A DNA stretch of 64,000 bases from NCBI GenBank assembly GCA_003697085.1, contig RFFU01000084.1, positions 1 to 64,000 of the forward strand, read 5' to 3'. The notes beneath the pieces are model-generated. The model was not told where the DNA came from. It did not search any database and saw nothing but the letters and a program-made list of their open reading frames with translations. Origin of the DNA: Candidatus Hydrogenedentota bacterium. Lineage in GTDB: Bacteria > UBA8481 > J006. Made by a program: the position numbers and the translations under genes. Position 1 is the first letter of the stretch, and the number at the start of each line of letters is the position of its first letter. Below, piece by piece: positions 17,198 through 26,216 of the stretch.

Positions 17198-17245
17198 ATG
17201 GTAATGGCGTTGAGAAAAGTGAGCCGTAAACTATGGGGAGATTGA
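17198..17245 (+). CDS. Possible 15-codon leader ORF overlapping the radical SAM start
   Basis: The ATG at 17198 has an excellent ribosome site (AAGGGGAAGG) and encodes MVMALRKVSRKLWGD before a TGA at 17243-17245. The radical SAM ATG at 17233 lies inside it in another frame and has no good site of its own. Translation of this leader could feed ribosomes to the downstream start by coupling. It is too short to judge by composition. Confidence 0.3.
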   Translation: MVMALRKVSRKLWGD

Positions 17246-18213
17246 AGAAGTGGGCTTCGCTTTTTCGCAGGACGCCTCAAGATCCTGCGGTTCTCAACAT
17301 CTTCACCACCGAAAAATGTAACTTTTCCTGCCATTATTGTAGTCGGGAACTTGCGGACGATGTACCGGGGATAGATCACCGGTATCAGGGAGAGGGATTC
17401 TTTAGACAAAAGGATTTAGAGGTTCTTTTGGAAAGGTATCCCGGTATCAAGGAAGTCGATTTTGTCGGTATCGGCGAGCCGTTTCTCGTTCCGGAGCTGT
17501 TTCCGATGGCCCGGTGTGCCAAGAATGCCGGCAAACGGACGGGGGTGATAACGAACGGCAGTCTTTTGCATCGGTATTGGGGAGAGATTGGAGAGGTATT
17601 CGACATCGTGTCGGTGAGCCTTCACGGGCTGAATGCGGAAGAATTGGAGGAAGTCGCCGGGGTTAAGCCCGCCCTTTTTCAGAGATTCGTCGAAAACATC
17701 TCGATCCTCGTTAAAAAGGAGATCCGGCAACACCCGAAATTATGTGTCGAGGCTTCCGTGGTGCCGCTGAAGTCGGATATGTCGAGGATTGTCCGGGCAG
17801 CCGAGTTTTGCCTGGAGGTGGGTCTTCCGAAGATGACGATCCATAATTACCTGCCGTATGGACTTAACGATGTCGAGGAATGCCTGTTCGACGACGATGA
17901 GGTGGAATGGAAAGTCCTGCAAGATCTCAAAGAGCGTTTCGCGGGGAAATTGGAGATCATTCTTCCGGTTCCCATCAAACGTAACGAGGATGAGATGGAC
18001 TGGGGATGTCGTTCTTTTTTTCAAATCTTAAGAGTGGATGCACTAGGCCGCGTCTGCGGATGCCACCGCATTATGGTTCCGCGGGAGGAGAACGGAAATT
18101 GGAGAACGGACTCCGGGGTTTGGAAGAACGAGTATTTTGAGCGGATGCGCCGGGCGTTTCGCCGGAAGGAGGGGATCCCCAAGTGCTGCCGCTATTGTCC
18201 GGAAGCCCAGTAA
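17233..18213 (+). CDS. Radical SAM protein with SPASM-like C-terminus
   Basis: 326 residues. The 4Fe-4S/SAM site is CNFSCHYC (CxxxCxxC) near residue 34, followed by DFVGIGEPFL, the G-E-P motif, and VITNGSLL. The C-terminus has a second cysteine set (WGCRSFFQI, CGCHR, PKCCRYCPEA) like the SPASM/twitch auxiliary cluster domains used in peptide or sugar modification. The start is poorly supplied with a ribosome site but lies within a short well-initiated leader ORF. No precursor peptide with typical features is next to it, and the neighbours are glycan genes, so a role in sugar modification is as likely as in peptide maturation. Confidence 0.9.
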   Translation: MGRLKKWASLFRRTPQDPAVLNIFTTEKCNFSCHYCSRELADDVPGIDHRYQGEGFFRQKDLEVLLERYPGIKEVDFVGIGEPFLVPELFPMARCAKNAGKRTGVITNGSLLHRYWGEIGEVFDIVSVSLHGLNAEELEEVAGVKPALFQRFVENISILVKKEIRQHPKLCVEASVVPLKSDMSRIVRAAEFCLEVGLPKMTIHNYLPYGLNDVEECLFDDDEVEWKVLQDLKERFAGKLEIILPVPIKRNEDEMDWGCRSFFQILRVDALGRVCGCHRIMVPREENGNWRTDSGVWKNEYFERMRRAFRRKEGIPKCCRYCPEAQ

Positions 18214-18297
18214 GCGCCAAGGGATCGGAATACCGCGGGTCGGATCGTTCCTGAATGGAGAATAATCCCTTCCCCTTCAGGCTCGCTCGCGCGTGCT

Positions 18298-19449
18298 TTA
18301 TGGACCCGGGAAGTTTTGAAAAACGCTTTGCACCTGTCCCGCCCGCTTTGCGAGTAATCGATAATAAAGGCTCAAGGTGTTGGTGATCATTTGATTACTC
18401 GTGAAGTGCTTTAAGAAACGGAGCCGTCCTCGTTCCGAAAGTTCATAACAAACGGCGGGGTGATCCAGAAGATCTTGAAGTGTATCGGCCAGGGGGAGGG
18501 GTTCCGAATGGGGAACCAATCTTCCGCAATCCGCCAGGGTTTCGGGGATGCCATTAACGGCGGTTGCCACGACCGGCCGCCCCGTCGCCATCGCTTCGAG
18601 GAGGCAGAGAGGTTGTCCTTCCCGGTGTGTCGAAAGGACGACGATCTGGGCTTGGTTATAGAGCGGGCGAGGATCGGCAACCTCTCCGAGTAGCGTCACG
18701 ATTTCACCGAGCCGGTGGTGCGAAATTTGTTTCTCGATCTGCGGGCGAAGTTCCCCGTCGCCGGCCAACCATAAACGAAAATCGACGCCTCGATCGCGAA
18801 GAATCGCGGCGGCTTCGATAAGCGTCTGAGGATCCTTTTGAACCGAGAGGCGGGCCGGGAATAAGAGGATGCCGGACGAAGGCGGCGGAGAATACCTCCA
18901 TTCCTCCGGATCGATGCCGTTGGGGATAACGACGGAGCGTTCAGGGGGATAGAACCCGCGGCGACGATCTGCTTCAGTGACGAAAACGAAAGCGTCCGTA
19001 TGGGGATGACCGATTCGTTCCAGGATCAGCCAGACATTCTTCTTAATACGATTTGTTCCGGTGACGGCTCGGTCCGCCAGGAGCGCCGGTACGAGTATAC
19101 CGTGGAGGTGTGCGATTACGACGGGCTTGGGGTTCATCCGCCAGACAGCCGGAACGCGGGTCAGAAGCATCGCCTTGGGTGTGTGAATATGGATGATATC
19201 GACGCCGCGACGGACGAGTTCGCGCACGACACGGCCGGCTCGCAGATCAAGCAGGCGGTCAACGGGAAGATTGGTGCAGGGGATACCTGCCGTTTGGAGA
19301 CGTGTGACGAGCGGGCCGTCGAAAGGCAGTGCCGCGGAGACCTCGAAACCTGCGTCTCGGGCGCCCAGAAGCAGAGTTTCCATAATTCGCTGAGCGCCGC
19401 CGACTCCAGCCGATTCGACGATATGAAGAAGGCGAGGAGCAGAGTTCAC
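18298..19449 (-). CDS. Glycosyltransferase family 4 protein
   Basis: 383 residues with the complete GT4 plan: N-terminal HIVESAGVGGAQRIMETLL, the G-G-A/G-Q loop that binds the acceptor; DIIHIHTPKA; NGIDPEEW; LFPARLSVQKDPQTLI (donor site); LLGEVADPRPLYNQAQI; and the nucleotide-binding EGQPLCLLEAMATGRPVVA (E-x7-E). It transfers a sugar during envelope glycan synthesis, at the cytoplasmic face of the inner membrane. Its start lies next to the 441-base gap that carries an inverted-repeat element. Confidence 0.94.
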   Translation of the reverse strand: MNSAPRLLHIVESAGVGGAQRIMETLLLGARDAGFEVSAALPFDGPLVTRLQTAGIPCTNLPVDRLLDLRAGRVVRELVRRGVDIIHIHTPKAMLLTRVPAVWRMNPKPVVIAHLHGILVPALLADRAVTGTNRIKKNVWLILERIGHPHTDAFVFVTEADRRRGFYPPERSVVIPNGIDPEEWRYSPPPSSGILLFPARLSVQKDPQTLIEAAAILRDRGVDFRLWLAGDGELRPQIEKQISHHRLGEIVTLLGEVADPRPLYNQAQIVVLSTHREGQPLCLLEAMATGRPVVATAVNGIPETLADCGRLVPHSEPLPLADTLQDLLDHPAVCYELSERGRLRFLKHFTSNQMITNTLSLYYRLLAKRAGQVQSVFQNFPGP

Positions 19450-19573
19450 GGGCCTTCCTGTTTCCGGGAAATTCTTTGGAAAAAGCAGAGTGTCATAGCC
19501 GGGAAAGGAGGATAGGATTTCTTGTCAAGGAGTTCAAGGATTCAGGGACAACCCGAATCCCCGAAGAAGATTT

Positions 19574-19779
19574 CACCACGAGAGTACACCAGAGATCACA
19601 AGAGAAGAAAACAGAGAAGGAATAAAGAAAAAGCGGAACCGAGACGGGATTTGACTCGAACACGGGGCGGACGGGAAGTTCACCCCTATTTTCACCTGAT
19701 GGGTGAAAAGCCTTTTTTGAGAGAAAATGGCCTCCCTTCTCCTCCCTTGCCTCTCGTGCTCTCTGTGAACTCTTGTGGT
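19574..19779. repeat. 206-bp element with ~30-bp imperfect terminal inverted repeats
   Basis: The left arm (19574-19604, starting CACCACGAGAGTACACCAGA) pairs with the right arm (19750-19779), whose complement starts CACCACAAGAGTTCACAGAG, with about four mismatches and one gap. The left inner flank is A/G-rich and the right inner flank is C/T-rich, so pairing may continue. The centre holds a hairpin followed by T6. The rest of the 19450-19890 gap shows no gene. A second element of 204 bp with related ends lies at 53375-53578. Confidence 0.75.
19689..19717 (+). terminator. Terminator-like hairpin inside the inverted-repeat element
   Basis: TTTTCACC (19689-19696) pairs with GGTGAAAA (19702-19709), followed by GCCTTTTTT. 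It has the form of a plus-strand intrinsic terminator, yet both flanking genes are on the minus strand, so it belongs to the repeat element or to an unannotated short transcript. Confidence 0.55.
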
Positions 19780-19890
19780 GAGCAGACCTCCGGGGAACAA
19801 GGGACGAGGAAAGAACGGAAGTGATGGTTGAATTTCTTCTCCCGGAACCCTCTTCGATCGCCGTTGGCGCCGACCGCAGGAAAGGGACCT

Positions 19891-21009
19891 TCACGAATCC
19901 GATTCGAGAATCGACGAGAGTTCTCGGAGGAGTTTCGTTCCGAGGATTCGCCAAGTGAGATGTTGTCGGACGTAGTGGGGGTTTCGATTTCGGGTTTCGA
20001 GACGAATCGCGGGATTTTCAAGAATACGGAGCATGATTGCGGCCACGGATTCCGGACGGGAGAAATCGGCGCAGTAAAGGAATCCTCGTTTTGCAAGATC
20101 CTGTTCCGTCTGGTGGCGATCCGAAGCGACGATCGGCGTGCCCGCGGCGAGGTACTCGACGATTTTTGTCGGCATTCCACAGTGGCGAGGATGGCGCGGC
20201 GGCTGAAGGAGGACATCGGCCGCGGAAAGAAAGATGGGGAGTTCCTCAGGCCGAACGAATCCCTGAAAACGGAAGCGATCGGAGGGCGCGGAACGGCGAT
20301 AATCCTTTTCCAAGGGCCCGCCTCCGACGACGAGGAAGAGCCAGTTCGGAAGATGTTTACTCAAAGCAAACAATGCCTCGAATCCTTGCCAAGGGGTGAG
20401 CGTACCAAGATAAAGCGCAATCGGTTTATCGGGCGGGAAACCGAGGCGGCGGCGGGCAAACGCTCGGTCCGGGATTCTGTCGAGAAACGATTCCTCGACT
20501 CCCATCGGGAGGACGAGAAAACGGTGATGCGGAAGATTCAATCGATGCCCGACGAGCTCAGCAACGGCGGGCGCCGTTACAAGAATTCGGGAGGAAGCCT
20601 CCAGGAAGCGCCGTTCCACGAAGTGACAAAGAAGCCGTTGGCGGGCCGGGCGTCCTTCCATCTGAAAAGCAAGATCTCCGTTGAGGTCGGCGACGAGGGG
20701 AAGATGAAAGCGGCGTGAGAGGACCGGCGCGGCAAGCGATTGATATTCGACCCGGCCGAGAACGATTGCAGGCCGATACCGGCGAATCAATTCCTCAAGA
20801 AAAGTGAGCAAGGCCTTTTGAGAGCGGAGGGTCGGGAGAAAACCACGCGTAATTTCCGGGACGATGATTTCCGTTTTTTTGTTTCCGCTCCGGGCGACCA
20901 GGAGAATTTCGGCCCCCGCCGCTTCGAGTCCGGAGACGAGACCGCGGATATGCGTTGTGGTCCCGTCAAGACGTTCAAGACGGGCTTCCGTGATGTAGAG
21001 GATTCTCAT
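19891..21009 (-). CDS. Glycosyltransferase family 4-like protein
   Basis: 372 residues, GT-B type. The N-terminus LYITEARLERLDGTTTHIRG is the acceptor-binding loop, with T-T-H in place of the commoner G-G-x-E. The donor domain shows ALYLGTLTPWQGFEALF, VVGGGPLEKDY, LSAADVLLQPPRHPRHCGMPTKIVEYLAAGTPIVA (the family's M-P-x-K-x-x-E-Y-x-A variant) and the last long helix. Its start overlaps the stop of the flippase-like gene (ATGA), so the two are translationally coupled and probably serve the same glycan. Confidence 0.93.
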   Translation of the reverse strand: MRILYITEARLERLDGTTTHIRGLVSGLEAAGAEILLVARSGNKKTEIIVPEITRGFLPTLRSQKALLTFLEELIRRYRPAIVLGRVEYQSLAAPVLSRRFHLPLVADLNGDLAFQMEGRPARQRLLCHFVERRFLEASSRILVTAPAVAELVGHRLNLPHHRFLVLPMGVEESFLDRIPDRAFARRRLGFPPDKPIALYLGTLTPWQGFEALFALSKHLPNWLFLVVGGGPLEKDYRRSAPSDRFRFQGFVRPEELPIFLSAADVLLQPPRHPRHCGMPTKIVEYLAAGTPIVASDRHQTEQDLAKRGFLYCADFSRPESVAAIMLRILENPAIRLETRNRNPHYVRQHLTWRILGTKLLRELSSILESDS

Positions 21010-22604
21010 GGAAGAATTTTCCCGTGAGAGAAAGAATCGAGGTTCCGGGGGATTATTCGGAAGGAAGAGAGTGTTTTGAAAAACAGGCGAAAGTCACGGT
21101 CACCAAACAACCAGAGGATAAGGCTGAAAACGAGAATCGACACTGTGGAGGAGAACAGCAGAAGAAGAAAGGGCGGGAAAGCCAGACGTGAGAGATAATG
21201 GGCGGTAACGAAGGCCGTCAATGCCGCCGCAAGAGTTCGTGTCCAGGAACGGAGGAGTCCGCGAAGATCGAGAAAGCGGCGAAGAAAGACCAGATGGAAG
21301 AGAACAGATGTGAAAGTGAGGAGAGAGTAGGCGAGAGGTAAGCCCCCGGCGCCCAGAGATCGGATGAGGATGGGGGTGAAGAAGAGATAGAAAGTGACAA
21401 GAACGCCTTCGAGGCCGGCGAGAACTTTGATATTTTGTAGTGCGTAAAGAGCCCGCCCCGTGACTTCCCCCAGTCCGGTTCCGAAGAGGGAAAAGGAGTA
21501 AAGAGAAAAGAAAGCGGCAACGGCGATTGTGTCGTGAGGCGAGAAAGATCCGCGTTCGAACAGGAAGCGGACAAGGGGAACAGAGAGGGGGACAAGGAGG
21601 GCGAGGGAGAGTGCAACAGGCATAAAGATAATTCTTAGGGCGCGGTTCAAGGTCGAATGAAAGGCGCCCCAGTCGGTGTCGGCCGCCTCGGAGGACAATT
21701 TCGGGAAGACAACCGTTCCAAGCCCGAGGCCTATCACGGCTGCGGGAACGGAGAGCAAGCGGAACGCGTAACCGATCTGGGCGAGGCGGCCGGGGGGAAG
21801 GAAGGATGCGAAAAAACGTTCGGCAACAGGAATAAAACGGGCAAGAAGACCCGCGATAAGAAGGGGGAGGAGATTGCGGAAGGCTTTCCTCGTGGCGGGG
21901 AGGACGGGAAGAAGATGGAAACGAAGGTATCCCCGGCGGAGTAGCGGCGGCAGGAGAAGGACTCCCTGGATTACGGCTCCAAGAAGCGAGGCACACGCAA
22001 CGCCGAGTATTCCGAAGGCGGGGATGAAAAGGAGAAGAAAGAGAATATAGACCGTCCCCGCTACAACGGGAACGGCGGAGACATATGTAAAACGATTCTC
22101 GGCGTGATAGAGGACGGAAAGGATCGTGAAGAGACCGGAGCCGATGATCGAGGGCCAGACGATTCTGGCCAGTGTCACGGAGGAATCGAGTGTGTTCCGA
22201 TCGAGTCCGGGAACGGTGGTCGAGAGAAAGGGACGTGACAGAAAGATTCCAAGAAGGGTAAATCCGAAAAAGACGACAATGCAGATCGAAAGGAAGTTGG
22301 AGGCTGCTTCCCACGCATGGGCACTGCCTTTCTCCCGGTGTTCTTTGGTGAAGATGGGAAGCAGTACGATTCCAAGCGATCCGATGACTCCTACGGAAAT
22401 GAACTGGGGCAAAGTGACGGCGGCGACGTAGGCATCCATCGCCGGTTGACTTCCGAAGGAACGCGCAATGAGGATTTGTGAGATCAAGCCGAGAAGATAT
22501 CGGAATCCGCTGAAGAGAGTGATGATCAGAACCGCGGGAAGGAAGCGCCGCATACTTCGCGCGCCGTCGCGTTCTTCCTCCGTGGCTGAATCAATCGTGG
22601 TCAT
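21006..22604 (-). CDS. murJ: MurJ/MviN-like lipid-linked flippase
   Basis: 532 residues with about 14 predicted membrane helices. Family features of the MOP superfamily are seen: FRYLLGLISQILIARSFG near the N-terminus, PAMDAYVAAVTLPQFI (the D-A-Y/F-x-x-A motif of MurJ), and the central LARFIPVAERFFASFLPPGRLAQIGYAFRL, which resembles the MurJ lumen segment. MurJ flips lipid II; its location among glycosyltransferases and its coupling to one means it could instead flip another polyprenyl-linked glycan. The N-terminal 30 residues are hydrophilic and slightly longer than usual. Confidence 0.87.
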   Translation of the reverse strand: MTTIDSATEEERDGARSMRRFLPAVLIITLFSGFRYLLGLISQILIARSFGSQPAMDAYVAAVTLPQFISVGVIGSLGIVLLPIFTKEHREKGSAHAWEAASNFLSICIVVFFGFTLLGIFLSRPFLSTTVPGLDRNTLDSSVTLARIVWPSIIGSGLFTILSVLYHAENRFTYVSAVPVVAGTVYILFLLLFIPAFGILGVACASLLGAVIQGVLLLPPLLRRGYLRFHLLPVLPATRKAFRNLLPLLIAGLLARFIPVAERFFASFLPPGRLAQIGYAFRLLSVPAAVIGLGLGTVVFPKLSSEAADTDWGAFHSTLNRALRIIFMPVALSLALLVPLSVPLVRFLFERGSFSPHDTIAVAAFFSLYSFSLFGTGLGEVTGRALYALQNIKVLAGLEGVLVTFYLFFTPILIRSLGAGGLPLAYSLLTFTSVLFHLVFLRRFLDLRGLLRSWTRTLAAALTAFVTAHYLSRLAFPPFLLLLFSSTVSILVFSLILWLFGDRDFRLFFKTLSSFRIIPRNLDSFSHGKILP

Positions 22605-22701
22605 CGCCGGAAAAAAACGGAATCCTGATTCACGCAGGTCACATTCGAGAAAACCTCGGAGAATACAGAGGCCGAAAAGAAATCACGGGTGAGAAATCCT
22701 C

Positions 22702-23160
22702 TCACCGGATCCGCGGGGGGCGAAGCCAGTCGTAGCCGATATCGGGGTCGTCGTGGGGAATACGTCCTTCGTCTTCGGGATTGTAAACGTGAGAGGTAAC
22801 ATAGAAAAGGTCCGCGGGACCGCTGAGGCAGCGGCAACCGTGAGCCACGCCGGGAGGAATCTTGAGAACGATCGGGTCGCGATCGTCGCCGAGGAAAAAT
22901 TCGTTCGTTTCCCCACGAGTTTCGGAGTCGGGGCGAAGATCATGCAAAACGGCAAGGATGACGCCGTGTGCGACGTACCACCAATCCGTCTGTATCTTGT
23001 GAATGTGCCAGGCCTTCACGGTACCGGCGTACATTCGCGAGAGGCTCCATTGCCCGAAACCTTCCGCGAAAAAATCGTCGGTGCACCGAATCAGCTCTCG
23101 AAAGAAACCTCGATCATCGAGATGCGTCACGAGGCTTTTCGTTGTCACACCATGAATCAT
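22702..23160 (-). CDS. dTDP-4-dehydrorhamnose 3,5-epimerase-like protein
   Basis: 152 residues, RmlC-like cupin. The ATG at 23160 gives the family-type start MIHGVTTKSLVTHLDDRGFF, with R-G-F-F like RmlC; a GGAG directly abuts it, so the ribosome site is poorly spaced. AWHIHKIQTDWWYVAHG gives the cupin histidines, and AVLHDLRPDSETRGE and PPGVAHGCRCL follow as in RmlC. The end DIGYDW is shared with the paralogue at 3725-4174. It lies upstream of and on the same strand as the flippase and glycosyltransferase, so it probably supplies a deoxysugar for the glycan. Confidence 0.87.
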   Translation of the reverse strand: MIHGVTTKSLVTHLDDRGFFRELIRCTDDFFAEGFGQWSLSRMYAGTVKAWHIHKIQTDWWYVAHGVILAVLHDLRPDSETRGETNEFFLGDDRDPIVLKIPPGVAHGCRCLSGPADLFYVTSHVYNPEDEGRIPHDDPDIGYDWLRPPRIR

Positions 23161-23367
23161 CTCCGAAACGCTAGCCGAAGAGAAGGGAGATGTAAACCCA
23201 GAGCGGAAGGTAAGGCGGAAGCGGTGTTGGTGGTACGGCACGCGTCGCCGACGCGGGAGGGAAGGTGAAACAGGGATTGAGGGGAGGAGAGATCGGAGTA
23301 GAATGGGGGATATTGGCGTGAAGGCAGGGGGCGGTGACGGCGGACAGTGGAAAGGAGGAACGAAGGT

Positions 23368-24018
23368 ATGAGTGTGAAAGCACGTTGGCTGGGACACGCT
23401 GCGGTTCTTCTGGAGGGAGACGGAAGAAAGGTTCTGATTGATCCGTTTCTTTCGGGGAACCCGAAGGCGGCGGCCCGACCGGAAGAAATCGAAGCGGATA
23501 TGGTGCTGCTGACCCACGACCACGAGGATCACGTCGGAGATCTGGAATATTTTCTCAAGGCGGGAGCGGTCTTCGTGGGGATTCACGAGTTGGCGGTGGA
23601 TTATGCGGAGAAGGGGTATGCCGCGGAGGGGATGAACATCGGCGGAACGATCGAGGTACGAGGCATAAAGATCCATATGACCCACGCCTTGCACACAAGT
23701 CGTGTGGGACACGTGGTCGGCTTTGTCATCGAGTTTTCAGATCGTCAAATCTACCATGCCGGTGACACGGGCTTGACGATGGATATGAAGATTCTGGCGG
23801 AATTCTTCTCGATCGATCTTGCGTTTCTCCCGATTGGAGATCGTTACACGATGGGGGTTCCCTCGGCAGCGGTGGCTGCTGCGTGGTGTGGAGCGCAGAA
23901 GGTCGTTCCGATCCATTACAATACCTGGCCGCTTATCGAGGCGGATACGGAGGAGTTTCGGAAACGGCTGGGAGAGAAAGCGGTGATCTTGGAGCCGGGT
24001 GGAACGATCGAGGTGTGA
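23368..24018 (+). CDS. Metallo-beta-lactamase-fold hydrolase, UPF0173 type
   Basis: 216 residues. The ATG at 23368 has GGAGG about nine bases upstream; an upstream in-frame start at 23347 overlaps it. The fold signature is a shortened MBL motif: GHAAVLLEG at the N-terminus, LLTHDHEDHVGD (H-x-H-x-D-H), the HALHTSRVGHVVG histidine, YHAGDTGLTMDM with the metal Asp, and PIHYNTWPLIEAD at the end. UPF0173 proteins are cytoplasmic hydrolases of unknown substrate. It stands alone between glycan genes and ends tail to tail with asnB. Confidence 0.92.
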   Translation: MSVKARWLGHAAVLLEGDGRKVLIDPFLSGNPKAAARPEEIEADMVLLTHDHEDHVGDLEYFLKAGAVFVGIHELAVDYAEKGYAAEGMNIGGTIEVRGIKIHMTHALHTSRVGHVVGFVIEFSDRQIYHAGDTGLTMDMKILAEFFSIDLAFLPIGDRYTMGVPSAAVAAAWCGAQKVVPIHYNTWPLIEADTEEFRKRLGEKAVILEPGGTIEV

Positions 24019-24043
24019 AAAGCGGTCCCCCTTAGGAATATCT

Positions 24044-25918
24044 TCAAACAAGGTGCTTTTCGGCCCAGAGAACGAGGCCGAAGACGGCCGTGAGAGCCCG
24101 CGTGCGATCCACGCGTCCCTCGTTGTGTTCCTTCCAATATCGCCGGACCAGGTCTGGGATGAGCAGCCCGGTGCTTTGAATCCGATCGGAGAGGACGATA
24201 TCGCGTCCCAGTTCGTGGACGGGATTTCCGGGGCTCCTCAACCAGAGCGAACCCGGTATGACAAAGCCGCGTTTGGGAGCGCGGACGACTTTCGGGGGGA
24301 GGAAGGGTTCCATGGCTTCGCGGAAAAGAGCCTTGGTGCGGAGCCCCCGAACAAAGTAGCGCGCGGGAAGCTTCCATCCGTAATCGAAGAATTCATTGTC
24401 CATAAAAGGAACACGGGATTCAACGGAATGAAGCATCGTCGTCAAGTCGCCGACGGCATAACCGTTTCCCTCGAGAAACGTAACGAGATCGAGGCCCATA
24501 ACCTTCCGAAGGAGATCGGCGCCGCGCGCTTTTTCCGCGTATTCCTGAAAGGGATCAAACTTTTCGGTGGGCGGATCAGAAAGGAGTGCATCGATCTCTT
24601 CCGGGCCGAAGATCTCCTTGAAACGAAAATGAGCGATCAGAGGTTCTTCCTCGGCCCCTCGGAGGAACGCGCGAAGTTTGACGTCCCATCCCAACTTTTT
24701 ACCGGACGCGGGGGTCTTGGCCGCCACCGTCCGAAGGAGCCCTCTTCGGATGGGAGACGGTATTTTGCGGAACCAGGGAAGAATCCGTTGAGCCGAGTAA
24801 GTTGGATAGCCGCCGAGAACCTCGTCTCCGCCGTCTCCACGTAAGATGACGGTGACTTCTTCCTTGGCCCGACGCGAAACCTCGTAGTTCGCCAGCGCGG
24901 ACCAATCTCCAAAGGGTTCGGCGACGCGGGTCGTCCAATCCTCCAATATTTGAGGGACCTGGGCGGACTCGAGACGGTACGAGCGGTGGATGGTGTTGTA
25001 CCGGGACGCGACCGCTTCCGCGTCATCCAACTCACTATAGGATGCTTCCTGAAAGCCGATGGAGAAAGTCCGAAGGGGTTCGGAGGAAAATTCCGACGCC
25101 AAGGCGACGATGCTCGTCGAATCGAGGCCGCCGGAGAGGTAAACGCCGACAGGGACTTCACTCTGAAAATGCCGTTCGATCGCGGCTCTAAGAAGTCCGG
25201 GAAGGGCTTTCCGGGCTTCCTCCTCGGGAACGGCCTCGCATTCCTCGGGGAGTTCCCAGAATCGAACGAGTCGAGGAGAAGTATTGTTTTCGAGCACGAG
25301 CAGATGCCCGGGCTGGAGTTTTCGCACGAAGCGGAAAATGGTGCGGGGAGAAGGAATGTAATAGAAACGAAGATAGGTCTGGAGGGCAAGGGGGTCGAGT
25401 TCTCGGGAGACGGAAGGATGGATGAGAAGAGCGCGTGTTTCTGAAGCCCAGACGAATTCCTTACCGGTATCGGCATAGACGAGAGGTTTAATACCCGTGC
25501 GATCGCGCCCGAGGACGAGGCGCCGCCGTTTACCGTCCCAGAGAGAAAACGCGAACATTCCGTTGAGACGTTGAAAACCGTCGAGGCCGAATTCCTCATA
25601 GAGGTGAACGAGGACCTCGGTATCGGAGCGCGTTCGGAAGTGATGCCCCCGTCCAACGAGAAGGCGGGTCAATTCACGGTAATTATAAATTTCACCGTTG
25701 TAAACGACGGTGACGGAACCATCTTCATTTTGAATCGGTTGTCGGCCCCCGGCGCGGTCGATGATGGCTAGTCGGCGCATAGCCATACCGAGAGGACCGT
25801 CGAGGAATCGGCCTTCATCATCCGGTCCGCGATGGACCATCGCTTGGTTGATACGATTGAGCAGATCGACCTCGATGGGTTGGCCGTCACGTCTGAGTAT
25901 GCCGCAGATTCCGCACAT
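24044..25918 (-). CDS. asnB: Glutamine-hydrolysing asparagine synthetase
   Basis: 624 residues beginning MCGICG, with Cys2 as the glutaminase nucleophile; a longer open frame to 26047 has no family support. The Ntn glutaminase domain (about 1-210) has MVHRGPDDEG and VVYNGEIYNY. The synthetase domain has the PP-loop SGGLDSTSIVAL, RGDGGDEVLGGY, and ESRVPFMDNEFFDY. It makes asparagine or, in glycan loci, amidates a sugar acid; the surrounding glycan genes leave both open. The C-terminus is complete. Confidence 0.94.
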   Translation of the reverse strand: MCGICGILRRDGQPIEVDLLNRINQAMVHRGPDDEGRFLDGPLGMAMRRLAIIDRAGGRQPIQNEDGSVTVVYNGEIYNYRELTRLLVGRGHHFRTRSDTEVLVHLYEEFGLDGFQRLNGMFAFSLWDGKRRRLVLGRDRTGIKPLVYADTGKEFVWASETRALLIHPSVSRELDPLALQTYLRFYYIPSPRTIFRFVRKLQPGHLLVLENNTSPRLVRFWELPEECEAVPEEEARKALPGLLRAAIERHFQSEVPVGVYLSGGLDSTSIVALASEFSSEPLRTFSIGFQEASYSELDDAEAVASRYNTIHRSYRLESAQVPQILEDWTTRVAEPFGDWSALANYEVSRRAKEEVTVILRGDGGDEVLGGYPTYSAQRILPWFRKIPSPIRRGLLRTVAAKTPASGKKLGWDVKLRAFLRGAEEEPLIAHFRFKEIFGPEEIDALLSDPPTEKFDPFQEYAEKARGADLLRKVMGLDLVTFLEGNGYAVGDLTTMLHSVESRVPFMDNEFFDYGWKLPARYFVRGLRTKALFREAMEPFLPPKVVRAPKRGFVIPGSLWLRSPGNPVHELGRDIVLSDRIQSTGLLIPDLVRRYWKEHNEGRVDRTRALTAVFGLVLWAEKHLV

Positions 25919-26216
25919 GAAGAAGTCATCATAGCCGGTGGCGAACAGAGAGCAACTCGGATGACGGTGTATGTCAGTCAGATTAGGGACGGAGATGAAT
26001 TTCGGTGAATAAGAACCGGTCTGAGGGCGCAGGCATCTTGTCCGCAAAAGCGGATTTCCTCAGGTTCGCTTTTCGACCCGCCGGATCGTGTGCAGATTTT
26101 TCGCCAGAGAGATGCCCGGTTTTTGTTCACGAAGGAGCGTCCCTTTCTCACTATATGCTCCGAAACAGGTGGCAAACTACTTTGGAACAAAGTATTCTCT
26201 CATCCGGCAAAGGCAT

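Noticed and set aside
19635..19680. tRNA-like 3' half on the minus strand (TTCGAGTCAAATCC)
   Set aside because: The T-arm stem does not pair with the flanking bases and no acceptor or anticodon arm exists.
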